Of a stretch of DNA of 64,000 nucleotides, positions 10,298-23,562 are shown piece after piece; within the stretch, counting starts at the first letter, position 1, and every line of letters starts with the position of its first letter. Origin of the DNA: an uncultured Porphyromonadaceae bacterium. GTDB taxonomy: Bacteria > Bacteroidota > Bacteroidia > Bacteroidales > Muribaculaceae. The DNA lies in the NCBI GenBank assembly GCA_947175545.1, contig CAMWNI010000001.1, forward strand, positions 124,001 to 188,000, written 5' to 3'. The position numbers and the translations under genes are program-made. Under the pieces are notes generated by a model. It was not told where the DNA came from. It made no database searches and saw only the letters and a program-made list of their open reading frames with translations.

Positions 10298-10595
10298 CGA
10301 CCCGATAGACATGGGCCTGCGGATCGCGACTGCGCCGACGGACCAGTTTCCACTGAGGATGCAGATACGGATCCTTCGGGTATACAGTCAACTGATGGCA
10401 ATTAAAAATCCTTAACATGGATTAAAAATCCAAAAGGAGTTTTCCTTGACTTTCCGTCAACTTCCACTAAAGTACACGATTAGTACCCAGCCCACTCCAA
10501 ACATCTCTGACAATCAGCCAATTTGCCTAAATAAGAAAAAATTCGTAACTTTGCGGAGTTGAATGATAACCAAACTGTTTTTTTGCATATAAACT
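10298..10595. other. Non-coding stretch before DUF5606 gene
   Basis: About 300 bases without a credible gene. The only structure seen is a pair of ATTAAAAATCC direct repeats (10401-10411 and 10421-10431, 20-base period) and the promoter at 10523-10553. No terminator with a good stem was found after the barrel gene. Confidence 0.6.
10523..10553 (+). promoter_or_regulatory. Promoter of the DUF5606 gene
   Basis: TTG at 10523-10525, a 20-base spacer and TAACTTTG at 10546-10553; leader about 35-40 bases. Confidence 0.75.
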
Positions 10596-11027
10596 ATGAT
10601 TCAAGGAATTCTAAGCATCGCCGGAAAGCCCGGACTTTATAAACTTGTCAATTCGGGCCGCGGCTCGCTCATCGTTGAACAGCTCGGAACCGGAAAGCGC
10701 ATGCCCGTTTCGCAGCGTGACCGCGTTATCTCGCTTGCCGACGTTGCAATGTATACTGAAGGTGACGACGTTCCCCTGTCGGCCGTACTGACCTCGCTCA
10801 AGGAGGTTGCCGGCGGCGAGGCTGTCGACGCAAAAGCGCTTGACGAAGCCGGCCTGCGTGACTTCTTCGCCAAGGTGCTGCCTGACTTTGACCGCGAGCG
10901 CGTTCATCTGAGCGACATCCGCAAGCTCCTCTCATGGTACAACCTGCTGATTGCAGCCGGAGTGACCGACTTTGCCGATCCGGAGCCGCAAGAGGCCGAG
11001 GAATCAGCTGATGCCGCAGGTGAATAA
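10596..11027 (+). CDS. DUF5606 family protein
   Basis: 143 residues, no signal peptide or membrane segment, acidic C-terminus (EPQEAEESADAAGE). The N-terminal MIQGILSIAGKPGLYKLV and the LSDIRKLLSWYNLL segment match the DUF5606 family found across Bacteroidota. The biochemical role is unknown; the N-terminal half looks like a small beta barrel and may bind nucleic acid or protein (inference). It has a clean promoter, and its 3' end overlaps the following membrane-protein gene by 17 bases, so the two are co-transcribed and probably translationally coupled. Confidence 0.8.
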   Translation: MIQGILSIAGKPGLYKLVNSGRGSLIVEQLGTGKRMPVSQRDRVISLADVAMYTEGDDVPLSAVLTSLKEVAGGEAVDAKALDEAGLRDFFAKVLPDFDRERVHLSDIRKLLSWYNLLIAAGVTDFADPEPQEAEESADAAGE

Positions 11028-12366
11028 CCTTAAAGCAAAACTCAAGGGCTTTTTCGACCTGAGCGAATATCTCATTCCTCAGGCCGAGGCCGAACAGTCA
11101 ATCCGCGAGGGAGTCAGCTTCCGCGGAATGAACATCATGATTCTCATCGTGGCGATTTTCATTGCTTCGTTAGGGTTAAACACAGACTCAACGGCAGTGA
11201 TTATCGGCGCGATGCTTATTTCTCCGCTGATGGGTCCGATTATCGGACTTGGGCTTGCCGTCGGAATCCACGATTTCGAACTGATGAAGCGGTCATTCCG
11301 CAATCTGGCGGCCGCCGCTCTGTTTTCCATTGCGACTGCGGCTCTATATTTCCTGATTTCGCCCGTCAACGAGAACCATTCGGAGCTTCTGGCGCGTACG
11401 TCGCCGACAATCTACGACGTACTGATCGGCTTCTTCGGCGGCACAGCCGGAATTCTTGCAATCGGCTCCAAAAACAAGGGCAATGTTATTCCCGGCGTAG
11501 CGATTGCAACGGCGTTGATGCCGCCACTGTGTACCGTTGGCTATGGCCTTGCAACCTGGCAACCGACCTACTTCCTCGGGGCGCTCTATCTGTTCTTCAT
11601 CAACTCGGTGTTCATCGCCGTCGCGACGTTTGTCGGCGTAAAACTGATGAAGTGGCAAATCAAGCCCCAGAGCAATCCCGTCAGGGCAATTAAAGTGCGC
11701 CGCATTGTTTACTGCATAGCGATTCTTACGATGCTTCCGGCCGTCTGGCTGACTTACCGGATGTTTGTCGAGAATAATTTCCAACAGAATTGTGACCGCT
11801 TCATAGCCGCCGAAATGCAATGGCCTGACACGCAAGTACTGAACCATACGGCCACGCTCAACTCAGGCGTCCGTCAGCTGACCGTGGCCCTGATTGGCGC
11901 GCCAATGCCTCAGGACTCCCTCCTGGCCGCCCTTGACGCGAAATTGCCTGAATATCATCTTCAGGGCCTCCGGCTCAGAATCATCCAAGGGTCAGGCGTG
12001 CAGGATGTCGACATGGGCAAACTGACCGACTCGATGCTCGGCAATATTTACGCAATGACCCAGCAGAACGCCGAACGCCAGCAGCAGCGGATTGACTCGC
12101 TTCAACGCTGCCTCTCAGCGGTTGAGGAGGCGGATTCTATCGGCTCGGTAATTGCGCCGGAAGTCAGAGTGCTGTTCCCTCAGGTCAAGCGTCTGGCGGT
12201 TACGCACGCCGTCATCTGCACGGTTGAAGGAGCCGCGAAACCTGACACGTCAAACATTGTCCTTGTCAGCTACTCAGCGCCAATGACCAAGGCTGAAACC
12301 GCTAAATTCCGCAAGTATCTTGGCGCACGCCTGCGCAGCGACTCGCTCCGCATTGTTGAACTATAA
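11011..12366 (+). CDS. DUF389 family integral membrane protein (TIGR00341-like)
   Basis: The longest frame opens at 10972, but I choose the ATG at 11011 (MPQVNNLKAKLKGFFDLSEYL) because it leaves only a short overlap with the preceding gene and matches the soluble start expected for the family; 451 residues. It has about six membrane segments between residues about 35 and 245, including the DUF389 signature DSTAVIIGAMLISPLMGPIIGLG and VIPGVAIATALMPPLCTVGYGLA. A soluble C-terminal half (about 260-450) is probably periplasmic or cytoplasmic, with a TPR-free alpha/beta look. The substrate is not known for this family; a transporter or channel role is inference. A lytic transglycosylase follows after 27 bases. 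Confidence 0.85.
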   Translation: MPQVNNLKAKLKGFFDLSEYLIPQAEAEQSIREGVSFRGMNIMILIVAIFIASLGLNTDSTAVIIGAMLISPLMGPIIGLGLAVGIHDFELMKRSFRNLAAAALFSIATAALYFLISPVNENHSELLARTSPTIYDVLIGFFGGTAGILAIGSKNKGNVIPGVAIATALMPPLCTVGYGLATWQPTYFLGALYLFFINSVFIAVATFVGVKLMKWQIKPQSNPVRAIKVRRIVYCIAILTMLPAVWLTYRMFVENNFQQNCDRFIAAEMQWPDTQVLNHTATLNSGVRQLTVALIGAPMPQDSLLAALDAKLPEYHLQGLRLRIIQGSGVQDVDMGKLTDSMLGNIYAMTQQNAERQQQRIDSLQRCLSAVEEADSIGSVIAPEVRVLFPQVKRLAVTHAVICTVEGAAKPDTSNIVLVSYSAPMTKAETAKFRKYLGARLRSDSLRIVEL

Positions 12367-12393
12367 CGCCCCGCCGGTGGTTATTAAAGTGCT

Positions 12394-13785
12394 ATGACGC
12401 ACTTTAATCTGACCCTCACCATAACCCTGACGCTTCTGCTTGCCGCAGGCTGCGGCTCTCCGTCCAGTCGGGAGGATCCTGACGAGACCGTTGTTGAATG
12501 TTCGCTGCCCGACACTCTTCGCGTCGGCACTCTCTACTCGCCGACCTCCTTCTTCATTTATCGCGGCGACTCGCTCGGTATTGACTACGACATGGCCCGT
12601 TCACTGGCCGACTCTCTCGGTCGGCCCATGACGGTCACCGTTGCCCGCTCGATGCCCCAGCTGCTTGCAATGCTCGACTCCGGGTCGATTGACCTGGCCG
12701 CGACTCAAGTGCCAATTACGTCGGAAACAGCCGGACGGATTCTGCCCGTGGGGCAGGAAACGCTTACAAACCAAATTCTCATCCAACGCGTCGAACCCGG
12801 CGGAAGCGCAGAGATAACTGACGTTACGATGCTTCCCGGGCGCGACATCTACGTTCTGGAAGGAACCAAGTATGAACAGCGCCTCAGAAATCTTGACAGA
12901 GAACTGGGGGGAGGCATACGGATTCACACCCTCAATCCGGATTCGGTCGCGCCGGAGGACCTTATAGATATGGTTGCTGACGGCAAAATCGAGCTGGCAA
13001 TCATGGACTCTGACGTTGCCCGGCTTCACGGCGGCTATCATGCCAATATCAACACAGAAGTAGCGGTAAGCCTTGATCAGCGGGCATCATGGGCCGTAGC
13101 CCCGGGGGCTGACTGCCTTGCCGAGGCGATTAACGCATGGTCCGGCGACGAAGCGCCGAAAGCGCGCAGGCTTGAACTACTGAAACAGTACTATCAGCTT
13201 GAAAAGCTTGACCGGACAACGTTCGGAACAATTGACTTTACAGACGGAACAATGTCGCCCGCCTACGACCCTATTTTTCGTCGCTATGCGCCCCAAATCA
13301 ACTGGGACTGGCGCATGCTGGCAGCGCAGGCCTACACAGAGAGCCGCTTCAACCCGAAGGCGCGCTCCTTTGCGGGCGCGCGCGGACTGATGCAGATAAT
13401 GCCCCGCACCGGGCGTGCCTACGGGCTGAAAAACCCTACGTCGCCCGAGCAGTCTGTCAAGGCCGCCGTCAGCTATCTCGACGACCTTGACCGGATGTTC
13501 GCGTCGAAAGTACCGGACGCAGCCGAACGCAAAAAATTCATTCTTGCTGCCTATAATGCCGGCCAGGGCCATATTTTCGACGCAATGCGTCTGGCCGAAA
13601 AACATGGTCTGAACCCGAAAATCTGGGATGAAAACGTCGAAAAAGCGGTCCTGATGCTCGCAAATCCGCAGCATTATAATGACAACGTTGTAAAATACGG
13701 CTATCTGCGCGGACGTGAGACTTACGACTACGTCAACCGCATCATGACGCTCTATAACCTCGGCAAAACCGCCATTCCGGTCTGA
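12394..13785 (+). CDS. mltF: Membrane-bound lytic murein transglycosylase F-like
   Basis: 463 residues with a lipoprotein signal ending LLLAAGCGS. Residues about 40-265 form a periplasmic solute-binding domain (SBP_bac_3: LRVGTLYSPTSFFIYRGDSLGIDYDMARSLADSLGR), and residues about 295-450 a SLT/goose-lysozyme domain with AYTESRFNPKARSFAGARGLMQIMPRTG. Glu316 in TESRF is the predicted catalytic acid. This two-domain layout is that of MltF, which cleaves the MurNAc-GlcNAc bond to 1,6-anhydro products and is steered by muropeptide binding in the first domain. It probably sits in the inner leaflet of the outer membrane. It is likely in the same transcript as the DUF5606 and DUF389 genes. Confidence 0.9.
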   Translation: MTHFNLTLTITLTLLLAAGCGSPSSREDPDETVVECSLPDTLRVGTLYSPTSFFIYRGDSLGIDYDMARSLADSLGRPMTVTVARSMPQLLAMLDSGSIDLAATQVPITSETAGRILPVGQETLTNQILIQRVEPGGSAEITDVTMLPGRDIYVLEGTKYEQRLRNLDRELGGGIRIHTLNPDSVAPEDLIDMVADGKIELAIMDSDVARLHGGYHANINTEVAVSLDQRASWAVAPGADCLAEAINAWSGDEAPKARRLELLKQYYQLEKLDRTTFGTIDFTDGTMSPAYDPIFRRYAPQINWDWRMLAAQAYTESRFNPKARSFAGARGLMQIMPRTGRAYGLKNPTSPEQSVKAAVSYLDDLDRMFASKVPDAAERKKFILAAYNAGQGHIFDAMRLAEKHGLNPKIWDENVEKAVLMLANPQHYNDNVVKYGYLRGRETYDYVNRIMTLYNLGKTAIPV

Positions 13786-13822
13786 ATACGGCAAATTTTT
13801 TTGCTGTTTTTATGCAAAAGGC

Positions 13823-13853
13823 TTGACAAAAGGCGAAAAATGTTGTATCTTTG
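13823..13853 (+). promoter_or_regulatory. Strong promoter of the DUF4373 gene
   Basis: TTGACA at 13823-13828, a 17-base spacer, TATCTTTG at 13846-13853; one of the best matches in the window. Confidence 0.8.
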
Positions 13854-13890
13854 CAAATAATTTCACAACAGCCAAACACAACACACACCT

Positions 13891-14346
13891 ATGAAAAAAC
13901 TCGCATCACGCAAAGATTCACGCATTATCGACCTCATGATTAAATATGGCCCCGAGGGGTATGGAACTTATGCCCTGCTGGTTGAGTATCTGAAAGAGCG
14001 CAAGGCATTTCGCTCAGTCACTGACATCAGGCGCATTGCCTATGAACTTCACGTCAACGCGGAGATTCTTCGCGCCATAATTGAAGATTTTAATCTTTTC
14101 GAGATAATTGACGGACAAATAACCACTAAAGTCGCCAAACGGAAAACCACGGAGACCGGGGAAGCCGCAGAGATTCCGCCGGTTACGCAATGTCAGTCAG
14201 AGCCGGAAACGGTGCAAGACTCCGGAATCCCACTTGAAGCGACTCAGAAGCGAGAGATAACCGTATCCTCTCCTGAACCGCAGATAACTTCATCGTCGAA
14301 ACGTCGCGCCCGCCGCAAACGACGCCATGATTCCCTTAAGATTTAA
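13891..14346 (+). CDS. DUF4373 (Lin1244/Lin1753-like) domain protein
   Basis: 151 residues. The first 75 match the DUF4373 winged-helix-like domain (DSRIIDLMIKYGPEGYGTYALLVEYLKE...). This domain is frequent in phage and plasmid replication-initiator-like proteins (DnaD-type partners). The rest is a low-complexity linker with many Ser/Glu and a very basic end (KRRARRKRRHDSLKI), a plausible nucleic-acid contact. No phage genes are nearby, so this is a stand-alone chromosomal member. It has its own strong promoter and is 81 bases upstream of a lipoprotein gene with a separate promoter. DNA binding is inference. Confidence 0.75.
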   Translation: MKKLASRKDSRIIDLMIKYGPEGYGTYALLVEYLKERKAFRSVTDIRRIAYELHVNAEILRAIIEDFNLFEIIDGQITTKVAKRKTTETGEAAEIPPVTQCQSEPETVQDSGIPLEATQKREITVSSPEPQITSSSKRRARRKRRHDSLKI

Positions 14347-14355
14347 GAGAAAAAG

Positions 14356-14386
14356 TTGAATTTATCGTAAAATATGGCTATTTTCG
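14356..14386 (+). promoter_or_regulatory. Probable promoter of the DUF3332 gene
   Basis: TTG at 14356-14358, a 20-base spacer, TATTTTCG at 14379-14386 (one mismatch in the last-but-one position of TAnnTTTG). It overlaps the upstream in-frame ATG at 14374, which argues for translation from 14428. Confidence 0.5.
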
Positions 14387-14427
14387 CAGTCGTAAATACA
14401 AAAGTCAACAAAAATCAACATATTTTT

Positions 14428-18840
<4,413 letters not shown>

Positions 18841-18844
<4 letters not shown>

Positions 18845-20061
18845 CGGCGCGCCTGAGCTTTGAGTTTATCAAGCTCGCGAATAAGCTTAGGAGGCAAGTC
18901 GCCGGCGCAATGATGGCACGCCATTTCGCGCGAATACATGCGCGCAATGCAGTAGTTTACATGGTCACATCCGGCCTCGGTCTCGCCCGCGGCCAGACGG
19001 TTGACAAAGTCCGGACGGCGCAGCAGCGCGCGGCCCATCTGGACAAACTCGAAGCCCTCGTTGAGAACGCGGTCAATTCCCTCGCGCGTTGAACACCCGC
19101 CAACGTAAACCAGGGGCAACTTCAGCTCCGCGCGGAACTTTCGCGCATCTTCCAGGAAATAAGTCTCCTCATAAGGCACCGTCGGAATCATCATCCTGCC
19201 ACACATCTTTACGCCATACTTCAGCCACCAGGGATGCATATAGTGCGTCATGGACTTAATGGGCATCGGACCGCGCATGACGTACATCGGCGCACGACTG
19301 ACGAACCCGCCGCTCAACACAAGGGCATCGGCCCCGAGGCGTTCAAGTTCCTTGGCTACGAGCAGAGCTTCCGGAATCTCCATGCCGCCCCTGAAGCCGT
19401 CACGCATGTTGGTCTTGACCAGTACGCCGACCTCGCCGTTTGCCGCCTTCATCACCTCTTCCATGCACATCTGCATGAACTTCATGCGATTCTCCAACGG
19501 TCCGCCATACTCGTCGCGCCGGTGATTCGTGTAAGGCGAAAGGAACTGAGAAATCAAATAACCGTGGCCCGCATGAATCTCAACGCAATCAAAGCCGGCG
19601 TCCTTTGCCGTGCGCACGGCGTCGCCGAAGGCGCGCGCCATCGGGGCAAGTTCGTCGCGCCTCATTCCGCGCACCGGAGTAGGCGAATAGAGATTAAATC
19701 CGGTCGACGCTCCAAGGGGAGTCTCGCCCGCCGTACTCTTATGGCTCATGTTGCCGCAATGACCCAACTGGACCGACGCCTTGGCTCCGGCGCGATGGAT
19801 GTCGTCCGTGATCTCGCGCAAGGGCGCCACAATCTCCGGACGCATCCAGAGTTGCGATTTGAACGACAGGCCGTTGCGCGTAACGGACGCATAAGCCAGC
19901 GTCGTCATTCCAACGCCACCTTCAGCAACCGACACATGATAATCACGCAACATCTTCGACGGATTATTATCCGTTGCCATCCCCTCGAACGCAGCCGAGC
20001 GGATTGTTCTGTTTCTCAACTCAACCGGTCCGATTTTCGCCGGCGTAAAAAGCAAATCAGC
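18841..20061 (-). CDS. Old-yellow-enzyme family NADH:flavin oxidoreductase
   Basis: 406 residues from the ATG at 20061 (MADLLFTPAKIGPVELRNRTIRSA). The frame could begin at 20094, but that codon overlaps the -7 box at 20092-20099. The FMN-binding TIM barrel is typical: GMTTLAYASV, SVQLGHCGN, FDCVEIHAGHGYLISQFLSPYTNHRRDEYGG with the substrate-binding His pair, and YVGGCSTREGID with FVQMGRALLRRPDFV for the phosphate. The C-terminus has CDHVNYC...CHHC, resembling the start of the iron-sulfur site of 2,4-dienoyl-CoA-reductase-like enzymes, but the second FAD/NAD half is absent. It probably reduces an activated C=C bond. Operon with the SDR gene. Confidence 0.85.
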
Positions 20062-20091
20062 CATAAGAACTAAAAAGAATTTGATTACACG

Positions 20092-20099
20092 CAAAGTTA
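20092..20099 (-). promoter_or_regulatory. -7 box of the oxidoreductase-SDR operon
   Basis: The minus strand reads TAACTTTG, giving a leader of about 25 bases to the ATG at 20061 and ruling against the longer start at 20094. Confidence 0.7.
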
Positions 20100-20175
20100 C
20101 AAAAAAAATCCACTCCGCGCCAATACATCCGCGCAGTTTTTGGAGTGAATTTAGTGGTTTTTCAGTGAAAATGCT

Positions 20176-20183
20176 TAACTTTG
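20176..20183 (+). promoter_or_regulatory. -7 box of pheT
   Basis: TAACTTTG, 31 bases before the ATG at 20215. Divergent from the oxidoreductase promoter. An inverted repeat CACTCC (about 20111) / GGAGTG (about 20142) lies between the two. Confidence 0.65.
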
Positions 20184-20214
20184 CACATTAATTGAATAAT
20201 TAAACAAAAAGTCG

Positions 20215-22698
20215 ATGAATATCAGTTATAATTGGCTCAGCCGTTATGTCGACAATCTGCCCGCTCCGAAGGAACTTGCGGCGGCGTTGACGTCAATCGG
20301 TCTTGAGTGTGACACCGTCGAGGAAGTTGAGTCGGTTCGTGGCGGCCTGCGCGGAATCGTTATCGGCAAAGTGCTGACCTGCACCGAACACCCTGACAGT
20401 GACCACCTGCATATCACCACAGTTGACCTTGGTCAACCCGAAGGCCCCGTCCAGATTGTTTGCGGCGCGCCGAACGTAGCCGCCGGCCAGACGGTCGTTG
20501 TTGCGACAGTCGGCACCACCCTCTATGACGGCGACAAAGAATTCAAAATCAAGAAATCGAAAATACGCGGCGTTGAATCTTTCGGAATGATCTGCGCCGA
20601 GGATGAAATCGGAGTCGGTACCTCTCATGACGGCATTATCGTTATTGAGGACCGCGTTGTCGCTCCCGGCACTCCCGCCGCCGAATATTTCGGACTGGAA
20701 TCCGATTTCTCCCTGGAGGTTGACCTGACGCCAAACCGCATTGACGGCGCGAGCCACTATGGCGTTGCCCGCGACTGGGCCGCCAAGGCAATCAGCCAAG
20801 GCATTGTCCCCAACCTGCGCAAACCGTCTGACGAGGGTTTCCATTCGCTGGTCGGCCCCGCAGAGGGACGTGGCGTAAAGGTCAGCGTTGCTGACGCGGC
20901 CGACTGTCCCCGCTATGCCGGAGTCACCATCCGCGGCGTCCAGGTAAAGGAAAGTCCCAAATGGCTTAAGGACCTGCTGACCGCAATCGGCCAGCGTCCG
21001 ATCAATAACATTGTCGACATCACTAATTTCATTCTTCACTCGTTCTGCCAGCCGCTTCACTGTTTCGACGTCAGCAAAATCAAGGGTGAAGAAATTATTG
21101 TCAAGACTCTGCCCGCCGGAACCAAGTTCACTACTCTTGACGGCATTGAACGCACGCTCCATGAGCGCGACCTGATGATCTGCAACACAGAGGAGCCTAT
21201 GTGCATGGCCGGAGTCTTCGGCGGTCTTGATTCGGGCGTCACCGAATCGGCCACCGACATATTTATTGAAAGCGCATGCTTCAACCCGACGACAATCCGT
21301 AAGGCAGCTCGTCGCCACGGCCTGAACACGGACGCTTCGTTCCGTTATGAGCGCGGTGTAGATCCCAATGGATGTCTCTATGCGCTCCATGTAGCCGCCA
21401 TGATGGTCAAGGATCTTGCCGGGGGCGAAATCTGCGGCCCTGTTGTGGACCTCTATCCTCAGCCGGTCCGGCGTGCGGTAGTTGAACTGACGTTTGACGA
21501 AATCGATTCTCTTATCGGAGCCGAGATTCCTCATGACACCGTGCGGACGATTCTGCGTTCGCTTGAAATCGAAATCGCCGATGAGAAAGACGGACGCATG
21601 ACCCTGCGGATTCCAACCTATCGCGTCGACGTCACTCGCCCGTGTGATGTCATTGAAGAGATTCTTCGAATCTACGGCTACAACAACATCGGCTTCACGG
21701 ACCATCTAAACGCAACCCTGAGCCAGAAAACGCCGACCGACATCCAGAACGCACTGACGCGAAAAACACTTGACCGCCTCGCGGCCCAGGGTTTTTATGA
21801 AATCCTGAACAACTCGCTGACGTCGACGGCCTATTATGCGGACGGAGTCACCTTCCCCGCTCAGAACTGCGTCAACCTTATGAATCCTCTGAGCAGCGAC
21901 CTCGGCGTGATGCGCCAGACTCTGCTTTTTGGCGGACTTGAATCTATTGCCCATAACGTCAACCGACGCAACGGCGATCTGATGATGGCCGAATATGGCA
22001 ATGTCTACGCTTTTAATCCTGACATACAAGGCACGAAAGAACAGCCGCTTGCCCCTTATACAGAAGGCGCCCGCCTTGCCCTATGGCTGACGGGCAATGT
22101 TCGCGGAGCCTCATGGCTCGGAACAGCCGAACCCTCCACTCCGTACCATCTGCGTGCCTATGTCGAGGGAATCATGCAGGTCCTCGGCATCGACTCGCAG
22201 GCACAGATGGTCCAGTCAAGCGATATGTCTGACATTTTCGCGGCAGAACTCACCCTGAAAACCCGCTCAGGAAAAGTCCTCGGCCACCTCGGCACTCTTC
22301 AACCCGCGCTCCTGCGCCGTTTCGACATTGACCGCCCCGTTCACTTTGCCGAACTTGACTGGGACGCCGTCTGCCGTCTTGCCGCAAAGTCAACCGTAAC
22401 GTTCTCGGCTCTGCCAAAAACTCAGCCGGTCCGCCGCGACCTTGCCCTTCTGCTCGACTCGGCCGTCACCTTCGACCGCGTCCGTGAAGTTGTTGAAAAA
22501 AGCGAGCGCAAGCTTCTTCAGAACGTTGAACTCTTTGACGTCTACGAAGGCAAGAACCTTCCGGCCGGCAAAAAGAGCTACGCAATCGCCCTGACTCTTC
22601 AGGACCAGGAGAAGACGCTTCAGGACAAGCAGATTGACGCCGTTATGAACAAGGTTATCGCAAACCTCAAATCACAGCTGAACGCTGAACTCCGCTAA
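20215..22698 (+). CDS. pheT: Phenylalanine--tRNA ligase beta subunit
   Basis: 827 residues, the normal length. In order: N-terminal motif MNISYNWLSRYVDNLPAPKELAAALTSIGLECD, tRNA-binding (EMAP-like) domain about 42-150 with GKVLTCTEHPDSDHLHITTVDLG, B3/B4 editing domain about 210-390, B5 domain about 410-475, the core synthetase-like domain, and the C-terminal ferredoxin-fold anticodon-binding domain (about 735-827: PKTQPVRRDLALLLD). It pairs with PheS (not in this window) to charge tRNA-Phe, and edits mischarged tyrosine. yebC follows after 47 bases and may be co-transcribed. Confidence 0.97.
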   Translation: MNISYNWLSRYVDNLPAPKELAAALTSIGLECDTVEEVESVRGGLRGIVIGKVLTCTEHPDSDHLHITTVDLGQPEGPVQIVCGAPNVAAGQTVVVATVGTTLYDGDKEFKIKKSKIRGVESFGMICAEDEIGVGTSHDGIIVIEDRVVAPGTPAAEYFGLESDFSLEVDLTPNRIDGASHYGVARDWAAKAISQGIVPNLRKPSDEGFHSLVGPAEGRGVKVSVADAADCPRYAGVTIRGVQVKESPKWLKDLLTAIGQRPINNIVDITNFILHSFCQPLHCFDVSKIKGEEIIVKTLPAGTKFTTLDGIERTLHERDLMICNTEEPMCMAGVFGGLDSGVTESATDIFIESACFNPTTIRKAARRHGLNTDASFRYERGVDPNGCLYALHVAAMMVKDLAGGEICGPVVDLYPQPVRRAVVELTFDEIDSLIGAEIPHDTVRTILRSLEIEIADEKDGRMTLRIPTYRVDVTRPCDVIEEILRIYGYNNIGFTDHLNATLSQKTPTDIQNALTRKTLDRLAAQGFYEILNNSLTSTAYYADGVTFPAQNCVNLMNPLSSDLGVMRQTLLFGGLESIAHNVNRRNGDLMMAEYGNVYAFNPDIQGTKEQPLAPYTEGARLALWLTGNVRGASWLGTAEPSTPYHLRAYVEGIMQVLGIDSQAQMVQSSDMSDIFAAELTLKTRSGKVLGHLGTLQPALLRRFDIDRPVHFAELDWDAVCRLAAKSTVTFSALPKTQPVRRDLALLLDSAVTFDRVREVVEKSERKLLQNVELFDVYEGKNLPAGKKSYAIALTLQDQEKTLQDKQIDAVMNKVIANLKSQLNAELR

Positions 22699-22745
22699 AC
22701 AGAAAAAATTTTAATTCTTCACCTTTCATTTTTTCATTTACTCCA

Positions 22746-23477
22746 ATGGGAAGAGCATTTGAATATCGTAAAGCCCGCAAGCTGAAGCGCTGGGGCAACA
22801 TGTCACGCACATTTACCCGCATCGGTAAGGAAATCACCATCGCTGCGAAGGCCGGCGGTCCCGATCCTGACACCAACCCGCGTCTGCGCGCGCTTATGGC
22901 TAATGCCAAAGCGGCGAATATGCCTAAGGACACCGTTGAACGCGCAATCAAAAAGGCGACCGATAAAGACGCCAGCGACTATAAGGAAATCATCTACGAA
23001 GGATACGGCCCCTACGGCATCGCCATCGTCGTTGAGACCGCAACGAACAACAACACCCGCACTGTTGCCAACGTCCGCTCATACTTCACCAAACACGGCG
23101 GCTCGCTCGGCACGTCAGGTTCGCTCAGCTTCCTGTTCGACCATAAGTGCGTCTTCAAAATCAAGGCTAAGGATGGCGTCGAACTTGAAGAACTCGAACT
23201 GGAACTGATTGACTGTGGCGTTGACGAACTCGAAGCCGGCGACGAAGGCGAAATCGTTCTCTACGGCCCCTTTGAAAGCAACTCGACAATCCAGCACTAC
23301 CTCGAAGAAAACGGCTACGAAATCATCTCGTCAGAGTTTGAACGCATTCCCAACGACCTTAAGGACGTTACCCCTGAACAGCGCGAAAAACTTGAGAAAC
23401 TCCTTGAAAAATTCGAGGAAGACGAAGATGTCCAGAACGTCTTTCACAACATGCGTGAAGACGACGAAGCCGAATAA
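22746..23477 (+). CDS. yebC: YebC/PmpR family regulator
   Basis: 243 residues with the signature start MGRAFEYRKARKLKRWGNMSRTFTRIGKEITIAAKAGGPDPDTNPRLR and three alpha/beta domains. Members were first called transcriptional regulators. More recent work on YebC/TACO1 shows them at the ribosome, easing translation of proline-rich and other stall-prone stretches. The C-terminus is very acidic (FEEDEDVQNVFHNMREDDEAE). It sits directly behind pheT and ends before a strong hairpin shared with the convergent lipoprotein gene. Confidence 0.93.
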   Translation: MGRAFEYRKARKLKRWGNMSRTFTRIGKEITIAAKAGGPDPDTNPRLRALMANAKAANMPKDTVERAIKKATDKDASDYKEIIYEGYGPYGIAIVVETATNNNTRTVANVRSYFTKHGGSLGTSGSLSFLFDHKCVFKIKAKDGVELEELELELIDCGVDELEAGDEGEIVLYGPFESNSTIQHYLEENGYEIISSEFERIPNDLKDVTPEQREKLEKLLEKFEEDEDVQNVFHNMREDDEAE

Positions 23478-23492
23478 TCGGAACATCCCTTC

Positions 23493-23546
23493 AAAAAAAA
23501 TAATATCCCGTTCCCCGGCATTTAGCAAATGGGGAACGGGATATTA
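23493..23546 (-). terminator. Hairpin terminator between convergent genes
   Basis: A perfect 16-bp stem (23501-23516 with 23531-23546) and a 14-base loop. The A-run at 23493-23500 gives a U tail on the minus strand, so it ends the lipoprotein transcript; it may also stop yebC read-through. Confidence 0.88.
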
Positions 23547-23562
23547 GTTATTACGGGGGGAT

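Noticed and set aside
10972-11010. Longer start for the DUF389 gene
   Set aside because: Adds a basic stretch overlapping the DUF5606 gene; the ATG at 11011 gives the expected N-terminus.
20293-21705. 470-codon minus-strand frame opposite pheT
   Set aside because: Shadow of pheT caused by codon bias; pheT matches its family along the whole length and the antisense product is a Val/Asp-rich non-protein-like string.
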